A stretch of 64,000 nucleotides of DNA from Synchiropus splendidus (GCF_027744825.2 NW_026527055.1:248001-312000); one strand, 5' to 3'. Shown: positions 11,657 to 25,192, counted from the first letter of the stretch. Translations and numbers: made by a program. The notes: generated by a model not told the origin, from the sequence alone.

Positions 11657-12784
11657 AGCTGTCTGAAGTGTTTTTCAAAAGTTATCAACACTTTTATGGT
11701 TGGCGTTCCGAAACCCACCTTATCTCAGGCTGAAAAGCGTTTTTGTGCATTGTGCCATAACTTTTCAGGAAAGCTTCAGAACATGAAATTTTAACCTCCC
11801 ACTATAGCAGAAAGGGTCTTTCTAGTAGTTGCACATCAAATCTAAACTGTCTGAAGTGTTTTTCCAAAGTTATCAACACTTTTATGTTTGGCGTTCCGAA
11901 ACCCACCTTATCTCAGGCTGAAAAGCGTTTTTACGCATTGTGCCATAACTTTTCAGGGAAGCTTCAGAACATGAAATTTTAACCTCCCACTATAGCAGAA
12001 AGGGTCTTTCTAGTAGGTGCACATCAAATCTAAGCTGTCTGAAGTGTTTTTCGAAAGTTATCAACACTTTTATGTTTGGCGTTCCGAAACCCACCTTATC
12101 TCAGGCTGAAAAGCGTTTTTGTGCATTGTGCCATAACTTTTCAGGGAAGCTTCAGAACATGAAATTTTAACCTCCCACTATAGCAGAAAGGGTCTTTCTA
12201 GTAGTTGCACATCAAATCTAAGCTGTCTGAAGTGTTTTTCAAAAGTTATCAACACTTTTATGGTTGGCGTTCCGAAACCCACCTTATCTCAGGCTGAAAA
12301 GCGTTTTTGTGCATTGTGCCATAACTTTTCAGGAAAGCTTCAGAACATGAAATTTTAACCTCCCACTATAGCAGAAAGGGTCTTTCTAGTAGTTGCACAT
12401 CAAATCTAAACTGTCTGAAGTGTTTTTCCAAAGTTATCAACACTTTTATGTTTGGCGTTCCGAAACCCACCTTATCTCAGGCTGAAAAGCGTTTTTACGC
12501 ATTGTGCCATAACTTTTCAGGGAAGCTTCAGAACATGAAATTTTAACCTCCCACTATAGCAGAAAGGGTCTTTCTAGTAGGTGCACATCAAATCTAAGCT
12601 CTCTGAAGTGTTTTTCGAAAGTTATCAACACTTTTATGTTTGGCGTTCCGAAACCCACCTTATCTCAGGCTGAAAAGCGTTTTTGTGCATTGTGCCATAA
12701 CTTTTCAGGAAAGCTTCAGAACATGAAATTTTAACCTCCCACTATAGCAGAAAGGGTCTTTCTAGTAGTTGCACATCAAATCTA
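11657..12784 (+). repeat. 564-bp (3-monomer) tandem duplication D-A-B
   Basis: 11657-12220 and 12221-12784 both read D, A, B. Both D monomers have 'tatggttgg' (11695 and 12259, exactly 564 bp apart). The second B has C5 ('agctctct') and 'caggaaag', unlike the first, so the two units have since diverged or exchanged with others. The same rare D occurs upstream at 7333. Confidence 0.75.
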
Positions 12785-15700
12785 AACTGTCTGAAGTGTT
12801 TTTCCAAAGTTATTAACACTTTTATGTTTGGCGTTCCGAAACCCACCTTATCTCAGGCTGAAAAGCGTTTTTGTGCATTGTGCCATAACTTTTCAGGGAA
12901 GCTTCAGAACATGAAATTTTAACCTCCCACTATAGCAGAAAGGGTCTTTCTAGTAGTTGCACATCAAATCTAAACTGTCTGAAGTGTTTTTCCAAAGTTA
13001 TTAACACTTTTATGTTTGGCCTTCCGAAACCCACTTTATCTCAGGCTGAAAAGCGTTTTTGTGCATTGTGCCATAACTTTTCAGGGAAGCTTCAGAACAT
13101 GAAATTTTAACCTCCCACTATAGCAGAAAGGGTCTTTCTAGTAGTTGCACATCAAATCTAAACTGTCTGAAGTGTTTTTCCAAAGTTATTAACACTTTTA
13201 TGTTTGGCGTTCCGAAACCCACCTTATCTCAGGCTGAAAAGCGTTTTTGTGCATTGTGCCATAACTTTTCAGGGAAGCTTCAGAACATGAAATTTTAACC
13301 TCCCACTATAGCAGAAAGGGTCTTTCTAGTAGTTGCACATCAAATCTAAACTGTCTGAAGTGTTTTTCCAAAGTTATTAACACTTTTATGTTTGGCGTTC
13401 CGAAACCCACCTTATCTCAGGCTGAAAAGCGTTTTTGTGCATTGTGCCATAACTTTTCAGGGAAGCTTCAGAACATGAAATTTTAACCTCCCACTATAGC
13501 AGAAAGGGTCTTTCTAGTAGTTGCACATCAAATCTAAACTGTCTGAAGTGTTTTTCCAAAGTTATTAACACTTTTATGTTTGGCGTTCCGAAACCCACCT
13601 TATCTCAGGCTGAAAAGCGTTTTTGTGCATTGTGCCATAACTTTTCAGGGAAGCTTCAGAACATGAAATTTTAACCTCCCACTATAGCAGAAAGGGTCTT
13701 TCTAGTAGTTGCACATCAAATCTAAACTGTCTGAAGTGTTTTTCCAAAGTTATCAACACTTTTATGTTTGGCGTTCCGAAACCCACCTTTTCTCAGGCTG
13801 AAAAGCGTTTTTACGCATTGTGCCATAACTTTTCAGGGAAGCTTCAGAACATGAAATTTTAACCTCCCACTATAGCAGAAAGGGTCTTTCTAGTAGGTGC
13901 ACATCAAATCTAAGCTGTCTGAAGTGTTTTTCGAAAGTTATCAACACTTTTATGTTTGGCGTTCCGAAACCCACCTTATCTCAGGCTGAAAAGCGTTTTT
14001 GTGTATTGTGCCATAACTTTTCAGGGAAGCTTCAGAACATGAAATTTTAACCTCCCACTATAGCAGATAGGGTCTTTCTAGTAGTTGCACATCAAATCTA
14101 AGCTGTCTGAAGTGTTTTTCAAAAGTTATCAACACTTTTATGTTTTGCGTTCCGAAACCCACCTTATCTCAGGCTGAAAAGCGTTTTTGTGCATTGTGCC
14201 ATAACTTTTCAGGAAAGCTTCAGAACATGAAATTTTAACCTCCCACTATAGCAGAAAGGGTCTTTCTAGTAGTTGCACATCAAATCTAAACTGTCTGAAG
14301 TGTTTTTCCAAAGTTATCAACACTTTTATGTTTGGCGTTCCGAAACCCACCTTATCTCAGGCTGAAAAGCGTTTTTACGCATTGTGCCATAACTTTTCAG
14401 GGAAGCTTCAGAACATGAAATTTTAACCTCCCACTATAGCAGAAAGGGTCTTTCTAGTAGTTGCACAGCAAATCTAAGCTGTCTGAAGTGTTTTTCAAAA
14501 GTTATCAACACTTTTATGTTTGGCGTTCCGAAACCCACCTTATCTCAGGCTGAAAAGCGTTTTTGTGCATTGTGCCATAACTTTTCAGGGAAGCTTCAGA
14601 ACATGAAATTTTAACCTCCCACTATAGCAGAAAGGGTCTTTCTAGTAGTTGCACATCAAATCTAAACTGTCTGAAGTGTTTTTCCAAAGTTATCAACACT
14701 TTTATGTTTGGCGTTCCGAAACCCACCTTATCTCAGGCTGAAAAGCGTTTTTACGCATTGTGCCATAACTTTTCAGGGAAGCTTCAGAACATGAAATTTT
14801 AACCTCCCACTATAGCAGAAAGGGTCTTTCTAGTAGGTGCACATCAAATCTAAGCTCTCTGAAGTGTTTTTCGAAAGTTATCAACACTTTTATGTTTGGC
14901 GTTCCGAAACCCACCTTATCTCAGGCTGAAAAGCGTTTTTGTGCATTGTGCCATAACTTTTCAGGAAAGCTTCAGAACATGAAATTTTAACCTCCCACTA
15001 TAGCAGAAAGGGTCTTTCTAGTAGTTGCACATCAAATCTAAACTGTCTGAAGTGTTTTTCCAAAGTTATTAACACTTTTATGTTTGGCGTTCCGAAACCC
15101 ACCTTATCTCAGGATGAAAAGCGTTTTTGTGCATTGTGCCATAACTTTTCAGGGAAGCTTCAGAACATGAAATTTTAACCTCCCACTATAGCAGAAAGGG
15201 TCTTTCTAGTAGTTGCACATCAAATCTAAACTGTCTGAAGTGTTTTTCCAAAGTTATCAACACTTTTATGTTTAGCGTTCCGAAACCCACCTTATCTCAG
15301 GCTGAAAAGCGTTTTTACGCATTGTGCCATAACTTTTCAGGGAAGCTTCAGAACATGAAATTTTAACCTCCCACTATAGCAGAAAGGGTCTTTCTAGTAG
15401 GTGCACATCAAATCTAAGCTGTCTGAAGTGTTTTTCGAAAGTTATCAACACTTTTATGTTTGGCGTTCCGAAACCCACCTTATCTCAGGCTGAAAAGCGT
15501 TTTTGTGCATTGTGCCATAACTTTTCAGGGAAGGTTCAGAACATGAAATTTTAACCTCCCACTATAGCAGAAAGGGTCTTTCTAGTAGTTGCACATCAAA
15601 TCTAAGCTGTCTGAAGTGTTTTTCAAAAGTTATCAACACTTTTATGTTTGGCGTTCCGAAACCCACCTTATCTCAGGCTGAAAAGCGTTTTTGTGCATTG

Positions 15701-17296
15701 TGCCATAACTTTTCAGGAAAGCTTCAGAACATGAAATTTTAACCTCCCACTATAGCAGAAAGGGTCTTTCTAGTAATTGCACATCAAATCTAAACTGTCT
15801 GAAGTGTTTTTCCAAAGTTATCAACACTTTTATGTTTGGCGTTCCGAAACCCACCTTATCTCAGGCTGAAAAGCGTTTTTACGCATTGTGCCATAACTTT
15901 TCAGGGAAGCTTCAGAACATGAAATTTTAACCTCACACTATAGCAGAAAGGGTCTTTCTAGTAGTTGCACATCAAATCTAAGCTCTCTGAAGTGTTTTTC
16001 GAAAGTTATCAACACTTTTATGTTTGGCGTTCCGAAACCCACCTTATCTCAGGCTGAAAAGCGTTTTTGTGCATTGTGCCATAACTTTTCAGGGAAGCTT
16101 CAGAACATGAAATTTTAACCTCCCACTATAGCAGAAAGGGTCTTTCTAGTAGTTGCACATCAAATCTAAACTGTCTGAAGTGTTTTTCCAAAGTTATTAA
16201 CACTTTTATGTTTGGCGTTCCGAAACCCACCTTATCTCAGGCTGAAAAGCGTTTTTGTGCATTGTGCCATAACTTTTCAGGGAAGCTTCAGAACATGAAA
16301 TTTTAACCTCCCACTATAGCAGAAAGGGTCTTTCTAGTAGTTGCACATCAAATCTAAACTGTCTGAAGTGTTTTTCCAAAGTTATCAACACTTTTATGTT
16401 TGGCGTTCCGAAACCCACCTTATCTCAGGCTGAAAAGCGTTTTTGTGCATTGTGCCATAACTTTTCAGGGAAGCTTCAGAACATGAAATTTTAACCTCCC
16501 ACTATAGCAGAAAGGGTCTTTCTAGTAGTTGCACATCAAATCTAAGCTGTCTGAAGTGTTTTTCAAAAGTTATCAACACTTTTATGTTTGGCGTTCCGAA
16601 ACCCACCTTATCTTAGGCTGAAAAGCGTTTTTGTGCATTGTGCCATAACTTTTCAGGAAAGCTTCAGAACATGAAATTTTAACCTCCCACTATAGCAGAA
16701 AGGGTCTTTCTAGTCGTTGCACATCAAATCTAAACTGTCTGAAGTGTTTTTCCAAAGTTATCAACACTTTTATGTTTGGCGTTCCGAAACCCACCTTATC
16801 TCAGGCTGAAAAGCGTTTTTACGCATTGTGCCATAACTTTTCAGGGAAGCTTCAGAACATGAAATTTTAACCTCCCACTATAGCAGAAAGGGTCTTTCTA
16901 GTAGGTGCACATCAAATCTAAGCTGTCTGAAGTGTTTTTCGAAAGTTATCAACACTTTTATGTTTGGCGTTCCGAAACCCACCTTATCTCAGGCTGAAAA
17001 GCGTTTTTGTGCATTGTGCCATAACTTTTCAGGGAAGCTTCAGAACATGAAATTTTAACCTCCCACGATAGCAGAAAGGGTCTTTCTAGTAGTTGCACAT
17101 CAAATCTAAGCTGTCTGAAGTGTTTTTCCAAAGTTATCAACACTTTTATGTTTGGCGTTCCGAAACCCACCTTATCTCAGGCTGAAAAGCGTTTTTGTGC
17201 ATTGTGCCATAACTTTTCAGGGAAGCTTCAGAACATGAAATTTTAACCTCCCACTATAGCAGAAAGGGTCTTTCTAGTAGTTGCAAATCAAATCTA
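12409..17296 (+). repeat. Block S1 (26 monomers), sister of 19929-24816
   Basis: This block is paired with 19929-24816 at an offset of 7,520 bp (40 monomers) over most of its length. Shared rare variants include 'acccacctttt' near 13784 and 21304, 'gcagatagg' near 14064 and 21584, 'tatgttttgcg' near 14140 and 21660, 'tttagcg' near 15271 and 22979, 'tagtaattgc' near 15773 and 23481, and 'cccacgata' near 17064 and 24584. In the middle part the offset is 41 monomers because S1 has one C fewer after 15041. Private changes include 'cttccg' and 'ccacttta' near 13021, and 'cctcacac' near 15932. Only satellite is present. Confidence 0.85.
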
Positions 17297-17672
17297 AACT
17301 GTCTGAAGTGTTTTTCCAAAGTTATCAACACTTTTATGTTTGGCGTTCCGAAACCCACCTTATCTCAGGCTGAAAAGCGTTTTTGTGCATTGTGCCATAA
17401 CTTTTCAGGGAAGCTTCAGAACATGAAATTTTAACCTCCCACTATAGCAGAAAGGGTCTTTCTAGTAGTTGCACATCAAATCTAAGCTGTCTGAAGTGTT
17501 TTTCAAAAGTTATCAACACTTTTATGTTTGGCGTTCCGAAACCCACCTTATCTCAGGCTGAAAAGCGTTTTTGTGCATTGTGCCATAACTTTTCAGGAAA
17601 GCTTCAGAACATGAAATTTTAACCTCCCACTATAGCAGAAAGGGTCTTTCTAGTAGTTGCACATCAAATCTA

Positions 17673-18800
17673 AACTGTCTGAAGTGTTTTTCCAAAGTTA
17701 TCAACACTTTTATGTTTGGCGTTCCGAAACCCACCTTATCTCAGGCTGAAAAGCGTTTTTACGCATTGTGCCATAACTTTTCAGGGAAGCTTCAGAACAT
17801 GAAATTTTAACCTCCCACTATAGCAGAAAGGGTCTTTCTAGTAGGTGCACATCAAATCTAAGCTCTCTGAAGTGTTTTTCGAAAGTTATCAACACTTTTA
17901 TGTTTGGCGTTCCGAAACCCACCTTATCTCAGGCTGAAAAGCGTTTTTATGCATTGTGCCATAACTTTTCAGGAAAGCTTCAGAACATGAAATTTTAACC
18001 TCCCACTATAGCAGAAAGTGTCTTTCTAGTAGTTGCACATCAAATCTAAACTGTCTGAAGTGTTTTTCCAAAGTTATTAACACTTTTATGTTTGGCGTTC
18101 CGAAACCCACCTTATCTCAGGCTGAAAAGCGTTTTTGTGCATTGTGCCATAACTTTACAGGAAAGCTTCAGAACATGAAATTTTAACCTCCCACTATAGC
18201 AGAAAGGGTCTTTCTAGTAGGTGCACATCAAATCTAAACTGTCTGAAGTGTTTTTCCAAAGTTATTAACACTTTTATGTTTGGCGTTCCGAAACCCACCT
18301 TATCTCAGGCTGAAAAGCGTTTTTGTGCATTGTGCCATAACTTTTCAGGGAAGCTTCAGAACATGAAATTTTAACCTCCCACTATAGCAGAAAGGGTCTT
18401 TCTAGTAGTTGCACATCAAATCTAAACTGTCTGAAGTGTTTTTCCAAAGTTATCAACACTTTTATGTTTGGCGTTCCGAAACCCACCTTATCTCAGGCTG
18501 AAAAGCGTTTTTGTGCATTGTGCCATAACTTTTCAGGGAAGCTTCAGAACATGAAATTTTAACCTCCCACTATAGCAGAAAGGGTCTTTCTAGTAGTTGC
18601 ACATCAAATCTAAGCTGTCTGAAGTGTTTTTCAAAAGTTATCAACACTTTTATGTTTGGCGTTCCGAAACCCACCATATCTCAGGCTGAAAAGCGTTTTT
18701 GTGCATTGTGCCATAACTTTTCAGGAAAGCTTCAGAACATGAAATTTTAACCTCCCACTATAGCAGAAAGGGTCTTTCTGGTAGTTGCACATCAAATCTA
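17673..18800 (+). repeat. Block T1 (6 monomers, A-B-C-C-E-D)
   Basis: The order A, B, C, C, E, D is found with the same rare bases at 17673, 29140 and 49445. Tags are 'tttttatgc' in B (17946), 'gaaagtgtc' (18015), 'taggtgc' between the two C monomers, 'ccaccatatc' in D (18671), and 'tctggtag' at the end of D (18777). T1 and T2 also share 'actttacagg', absent from T3. The next monomer is an A in each case. Confidence 0.85.
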
Positions 18801-19928
18801 AACTGTCTGAAGTGTTTTTCCAAAGTTATCAACACTTTTATGTTTGGCGTTCCGAAACCCACCTTATCTCAGGCTGAAAAGCGTTTTTACGCATTGTGCC
18901 ATAACTTTTCAGGGAAGCTTCAGAACATGAAATTTTAACCTCCCACTATAGCAGAAAGGGTCTTTCTAGTAGGTGCACATCAAATCTAAGCTCTCTGAAG
19001 TGTTTTTCCAAAGTTATCAACACTTTTATGTTTGGCGTTCCGAAACCCACCTTATCTCAGGCTGAAAAGTGTTTTTGTGCATTGTGCCATAACTTTTCAG
19101 GAAAGCTTCAGAACATGAAATTTTAACCTCCCACTATAGCAGAAAGGGTCTTTCTAGTAGTTGCACATCAAATCTAAACTGTCTGAAGTGTTTTTCCAAA
19201 GTTATCAACACTTTTATGTTTGGCGTTCCGAAACCCACCTTATCTCAGGCTGAAAAGCGTTTTTGTGCATTGTGCCATAACTTTTCAGGGAAGCTTCAGA
19301 ACATGAAATTTTAACCTCCCACTATAGCAGATAGGGTCTTTCTAGTAGTTGCACATCAAATCTAAGCTGTCTGAAGTGTTTTTCAAAAGTTATCAACACT
19401 TTTATGTTTGGCGTTCCGAAACCCACCTTATCTCAGGCTGAAAAGCGTTTTTGTGCATTGTGCCATAACTTTTCAGGAAAGCTTCAGAACATGAAATTTT
19501 AACCTCCCACTATAGCAGAAAGGGTCTTTCTAGTAGTTGCACATCAAATCTAAACTGTCTGAAGTGTTTTTCCAAAGTTATCAACACTTTTATGTTTGGC
19601 GTTCCGAAACCCACCTTATCTCAGGCTGAAAAGCGTTTTTACGCATTGTGCCATAACTTTTCAGGGAAGCTTCAGAACATGAAATTTTAACCTCCCACTA
19701 TAGCAGAAAGGGTCTTTCTAGTAGTTGCACATCAAATCTAAGCTGTCTGAAGTGTTTTTCAAAAGTTATCAACACTTTTATGTTTGGCGTTCCGAAACCC
19801 ACCTTATCTCAGGCTGAAAAGCGTTTTTGTGCATTGTGCCATAACTTTTCAGGGAAGCTTCAGAACATGAAATTTTAACCTCCCACTATAGCAGAAAGGG
19901 TCTTTCTAGTAGTTGCACATCAAATCTA
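18801..19928 (+). repeat. Six-monomer stretch between blocks T1 and S2
   Basis: Monomers read A (18801), a B-like copy with C5 and C21 (18989, with 'gaaaagtg' in place of 'gaaaagcg'), E (19177, 'gcagatagg'), D (19365), A (19553) and D (19741, 'cagggaag'). The B-like form with 'agctctct' and 'ttccaaag' is characteristic of the monomer two places after a 'ccaccatatc' D monomer and recurs at 25569, 30456, 37601, 44932, 50761 and 57717. Only satellite is present. Confidence 0.75.
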
Positions 19929-22900
19929 AACTGTCTGAAGTGTTTTTCCAAAGTTATCAACACTTTTATGTTTGGCGTTCCGAAACCCACCTTATCTCAG
20001 GCTGAAAAGCGTTTTTACGCATTGTGCCATAACTTTTCAGGGAAGCTTCAGAACATGAAATTTTAACCTCCCACTATAGCAGAAAGGGTCTTTCTAGTAG
20101 GTGCACATCAAATCTAAGCTCTCTGAAGTGTTTTTCGAAAGTTATCAACACTTTTATGTTTGGCGTTCCGAAACCCACCTTATCTCAGGCTGAAAAGCGT
20201 TTTTGTGCATTGTGCCATAACTTTTCAGGAAAGCTTCAGAACATGAAATTTTAACCTCCCACTATAGCAGAAAGGGTCTTTCTAGTAGTTGCACATCAAA
20301 TCTAAACTGTCTGAAGTGTTTTTCCAAAGTTATTAACACTTTTATGTTTGGCGTTCCGAAACCCACCTTATCTCAGGCTGAAAAGCGTTTTTGTGCATTG
20401 TGCCATAACTTTTCAGGGAAGCTTCAGAACATGAAATTTTAACCTCCCACTATAGCAGAAAGGGTCTTTCTAGTAGTTGCACATCAAATCTAAACTGTCT
20501 GAAGTGTTTTTCCAAAGTTATTAACACTTTTATGTTTGGCGTTCCGAAACCCACCTTATCTCAGGCTGAAAAGCGTTTTTGTGCATTGTGCCATAACTTT
20601 TCAGGGAAGCTTCAGAACATGAAATTTTAACCTCCCACTATAGCAGAAAGGGTCTTTCTAGTAGTTGCACATCAAATCTAAACTGTCTAAAGTGTTTTTC
20701 CAAAGTTATTAACACTTTTATGTTTGGCGTTCCGAAACCCACCTTATCTCAGGCTGAAAAGCGTTTTTGTGCATTGTGCCATAACTTTTCAGGGAAGCTT
20801 CAGAACATGAAATTTTAACCTCCCACTATAGCAGAAAGGGTCTTTCTAGTAGTTGCACATCAAATCTAAACTGTCTGAAGTGTTTTTCCAAAGTTATTAA
20901 CACTTTTATGTTTGGCGTTCCGAAACCCACCTTATCTCAGGCTGAAAAGCGTTTTTGTGCATTGTGCCATAACTTTTCAGGGAAGCTTCAGAACATGAAA
21001 TTTTAACCTCCCACTATAGCAGAAAGGGTCTTTCTAGTAGTTGCACATCAAATCTAAACTGTCTGAAGTGTTTTTCCAAAGTTATCAACACTTTTATGTT
21101 TGGCGTTCCGAAACCCACCTTATCTCAGGCTGAAAAGCGTTTTTGTGCATTGTGCCATAACTTTTCAGGGAAGCTTCAGAACATGAAATTTTAACCTCCC
21201 ACTATAGCAGAAAGGGTCTTTCTAGTAGTTGCACATCAAATCTAAACTGTCTGAAGTGTTTTTCCAAAGTTATCAACACTTTTATGTTTGGCGTTCCGAA
21301 ACCCACCTTTTCTCAGGCTGAAAAGCGTTTTTACGCATTGTGCCATAACTTTTCAGGGAAGCTTCAGAACATGAAATTTTAACCTCCCACTATAGCAGAA
21401 AGGGTCTTTCTAGTAGGTGCACATCAAATCTAAGCTGTCTGAAGTGTTTTTCGAAAGTTATCAACACTTTTATGTTTGGCGTTCCGAAACCCACCTTATC
21501 TCAGGCTGAAAAGCGTTTTTGTGCATTGTGCCATAACTTTTCAGGGAAGCTTCAGAACATGAAATTTTAACCTCCCACTATAGCAGATAGGGTCTTTCTA
21601 GTAGTTGCACATCAAATCTAAGCTGTCTGAAGTGTTTTTCAAAAGTTATCAACACTTTTATGTTTTGCGTTCCGAAACCCACCTTATCTCAGGCTGAAAA
21701 GCGTTTTTGTGCATTGTGCCATAACTTTTCAGGAAAGCTCCAGAACATGAAATTTTAACCTCCCACTATAGCAGAAAGGGTCTTTCTAGTAGTTGCACAT
21801 CAAATCTAAACTGTCTGAAGTGTTTTTCCAAAGTTATCAACACTTTTATGTTTGGCGTTCCGAAACCCACCTTATCTCAGGCTGAAAAGCGTTTTTACGC
21901 ATTGTGCCATAACTTTTCAGGGAAGCTTCAGAACATGAAATTTTAACCTCCCACTATAGCAGAAAGGGTCTTTCAAGTAGTTGCACATCAAATCTAAGCT
22001 GTCTGAAGTGTTTTTCAAAAGTTATCAACACTTTTATGTTTGGCGTTCCGAAACCCACCTTATCTCAGGCTGAAAAGCGTTTTTGTGCATTGTGCCATAA
22101 CTTTTCAGGGAAGCTTCAGAACATGAAATTTTAACCTCCCACTATAGCAGAAAGGGTCTTTCTAGTAGTTGCACATCAAATCTAAACTGTCTGAAGTGTT
22201 TTTCCAAAGTTATCAACACTTTTATGTTTGGCGTTCCGAAACCCACCTTATCTCAGGCTGAAAAGCGTTTTTACGCATTGTGCCATAACTTTTCAGGGAA
22301 GCTTCAGAACATGAAATTTTAACCTCCCACTATAGCAGAAAGGGTCTTTCTCGTAGGTGCACATCAAATCTAAGCTCTCTGAAGTGTTTTTCGAAAGTTA
22401 TCAACACTTTTATGTTTGGCGTTCCGAAACCCACCTTATCTCAGGCTGAAAAGCGTTTTTGTGCATTGTGCCATAACTTTTCAGGAAAGCTTCAGAACAT
22501 GAAATTTTAACCTCCCACTATAGCAGAAAGGGTCTTTCTAGTAGTTGCACATCAAATCTAAACTGTCTGAAGTGTTTTTCCAAAGTTATTAACACTTTTA
22601 TGTTTGGCGTTCCGAAACCCACCTTATCTCAGGCTGAAAAGCGTTTTTGTGCATTGTGCCATAACTTTTCAGGGAAGCTTCAGAACATGAAATTTTAACC
22701 TCCCACTATAGCAGAAAGGGTCTTTCTAGTAGTTGCACATCAAATCTAATCTGTCTGAAGTGTTTTTCCAAAGTTATTAACACTTTTATGTTTGGCGTTC
22801 CGAAACCCACCTTATCTCAGGCTGAAAAGCGTTTTTGTGCATTGTGCCATAACTTTTCAGGGAAGCTTCAGAACATGAAATTTTAACCTCCCACTATAGC

Positions 22901-24816
22901 AGAAAGGGTCTTTCTAGTAGTTGCACATCAAATCTAAACTGTCTGAAGTGTTTTTCCAAAGTTATCAACACTTTTATGTTTAGCGTTCCGAAACCCACCT
23001 TATCTCAGGCTGAAAAGCGTTTTTACGCATTGTGCCATAACTTTTCAGGGAAGCTTCAGAACATGAAATTTTAACCTCCCACTATAGCAGAAAGGGTCTT
23101 TCTAGTAGGTGCACATCAAATCTAAGCTGTCTGAAGTGTTTTTCGAAAGTTATCAACACTTTTATGTTTGGCGTTCCGAAACCCACCTTATCTCAGGCTG
23201 AAAAGCGTTTTTGTGCATTGTGCCATAACTTTTCAGGGAAGCTTCAGAACATGAAATTTTAACCTCCCACTATAGCAGAAAGGGTCTTTCTAGTAGTTGC
23301 ACATCAAATCTAAGCTGTCTGAAGTGTTTTTCAAAAGTTATCAACACTTTTATGTTTGGCGTTCCGAAACCCACCTTATCTCAGGCTGAAAAGCGTTTTT
23401 GTGCATTGTGCCATAACTTTTCAGGAAAGCTTCAGAACATGAAATTTTAACCTCCCACTATAGCAGAAAGGGTCTTTCTAGTAATTGCACATCAAATCTA
23501 AACTGTCTGAAGTGTTTTTCCAAAGTTATCAACACTTTTATGTTTGGCGTTCCGAAACCCACCTTATCTCAGGCTGAAAAGCGTTTTTACGCATTGTGCC
23601 ATAACTTTTCAGGGAAGCTTCAGAACATGAAATTTTAACCTCCCACTATAGCAGAAAGGGTCTTTCTAGTAGGTGCACATCAAATCTAAGCTCTCTGAAG
23701 TGTTTTTCGAAAGTTATCAACACTTTTATGTTTGGCGTTCCGAAACCCACCTTATCTCAGGCTGAAAAGCGTTTTTGTGCATTGTGCCATAACTTTTCAG
23801 GGAAGCTTCAGAACATGAAATTTTAACCTCCCACTATAGCAGAAAGGGTCTTTCTAGTAGTTGCACATCAAATCTAAACTGTCTGAAGTGTTTTTCCAAA
23901 GTTATTAACACTTTTATGTTTGGCGTTCCGAAACCCACCTTATCTCAGGCTGAAAAGCGTTTTTGTGCATTGTGCCATAACTTTTCAGGGAAGCTTCAGA
24001 ACATGAAATTTTAACCTCCCACTATAGCAGAAAGGGTCTTTCTAGTAGTTGCACATCAAATCTAAACTGTCTGAAGTGTTTTTCCAAAGTTATCAACACT
24101 TTTATGTTTGGCGTTCCGAAACCCACCTTATCTCAGGCTGAAAAGCGTTTTTGTGCATTGTGCCATAACTTTTCAGGGAAGCTTCAGAACATGAAATTTT
24201 AACCTCCCACTATAGCAGAAAGGGTCTTTCTAGTAGTTGCACATCAAATCTAAGCTGTCTGAAGTGTTTTTCAAAAGTTATCAACACTTTTATGTTTGGC
24301 GTTCCGAAACCCACCTTATCTTAGGCTGAAAAGCGTTTTTACGCATTGTGCCATAACTTTTCAGGGAAGCTTCAGAACATGAAATTTTAACCTCCCACTG
24401 TAGCAGAAAGGGTCTTTCTAGTAGGTGCGCATCAAATCTAAGCTGTCTGAAGTGTTTTTCGAAAGTTATCAACACTTTTATGTTTGGCGTTCCGAAACCC
24501 ACCTTATCTCAGGCTGAAAAGCGTTTTTGTGCATTGTGCCATAACTTTTCAGGGAAGCTTCAGAACATGAAATTTTAACCTCCCACGATAGCAGAAAGGG
24601 TCTTTCTAGTAGTTGCACATCAAATCTAAGCTGTCTGAAGTGTTTTTCCAAAGTTATCAACACTTTTATGTTTGGCGTTCCGAAACCCACCTTATCTCAG
24701 GCTGAAAAGCGTTTTTGTGCATTGTGCCATAACTTTTCAGGGAAGCTTCAGAACATGAAATTTTAACCTCCCACTATAGCAGAAAGGGTCTTTCTAGTAG
24801 TTGCACATCAAATCTA
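19929..24816 (+). repeat. Block S2 (26 monomers), sister of 12409-17296
   Basis: Compared with S1 it has an added C monomer (22749, with 'atctaatctg') and has lost one monomer at the hybrid 24253-24440, so total length is equal again. Five consecutive non-A monomers follow the first A-B pair (20305-21244), as in S1. Private changes include 'gtctaaagtg' near 20685, 'gctccag' near 21737, and 'tttcaagtag' near 21971. The two blocks are separated by 14 monomers, so this is either an interspersed duplication or a tandem one later altered. Confidence 0.85.
24253..24440 (+). repeat. Hybrid D/A monomer marking a 188-bp deletion
   Basis: In S1 a D monomer with 'tcttaggctg' and GT (16545) is followed by a complete A (16733). 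Here one monomer starts as that D, including 'ttcaaaag' and 'tcttaggctg', and ends as the A, with AC at 89-90, then 'taggtgc' before the next B. This places the junction between monomer positions 72 and 89 and accounts for exactly one lost monomer relative to S1. Two private changes follow, 'cactgtagc' and 'gtgcgcatc'. Confidence 0.85.
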
Positions 24817-25192
24817 AACTGTCTGAAGTGTTTTTCCAAAGTTATTAACACTTTTATGTTTGGCGTTCCGAAACCCACCTTATCTCAGGCTGAAAAGCGT
24901 TTTTGTGCATTGTGCCATAACTTTTCAGGGAAGCTTCAGAACATGAAATTTTAACCTCCCACTATAGCAGAAAGGGTCTTTCTAGTAGTTGCACATCAAA
25001 TCTAAACTGTCTGAAGTGTTTTTCCAAAGTTATCAACACTTTTATGTTTGGCGTTCCGAAACCCACCTTATCTCAGGCTGAAAAGCGTTTTTGTGCATTG
25101 TGCCATAACTTTTCAGGGAAGCTTCAGAACATGAAATTTTAACCTCCCACTATAGCAGAAAGGGTCTTTCTAGTAGTTGCACATCAAATCTA
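24817..25192 (+). repeat. Two ordinary monomers (C, E) between S2 and R1
   Basis: A C monomer ('ttattaac') at 24817 and an E monomer ('ttatcaac') at 25005 join block S2 to the 'ccaccatatc' D monomer at 25193. No unusual base was seen. Confidence 0.7.

Larger units (their letters stand above)
6393..12408 (+). repeat. Region II: mixed monomer order with D monomers
   Basis: Class A monomers start at 6769, 6957 (hybrid), 7521, 8837, 9025 (hybrid), 9213, 9965, 10529, 11281 and 11845, so spacing is irregular (1, 3, 7, 1, 1, 4, 3, 4, 3). D monomers with 'caggaaag' are common, for example at 6581, 7333, 10341, 11657 and 12221. A rare 'tatggttgg' marks three D monomers: 7371, 11695 and 12259, which are 23 and then 3 monomers apart. 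The stretch 9965-11280 carries 'tttagcg' and 'tagtaattgc', tags that recur in later blocks. Only satellite is present. Confidence 0.8.
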
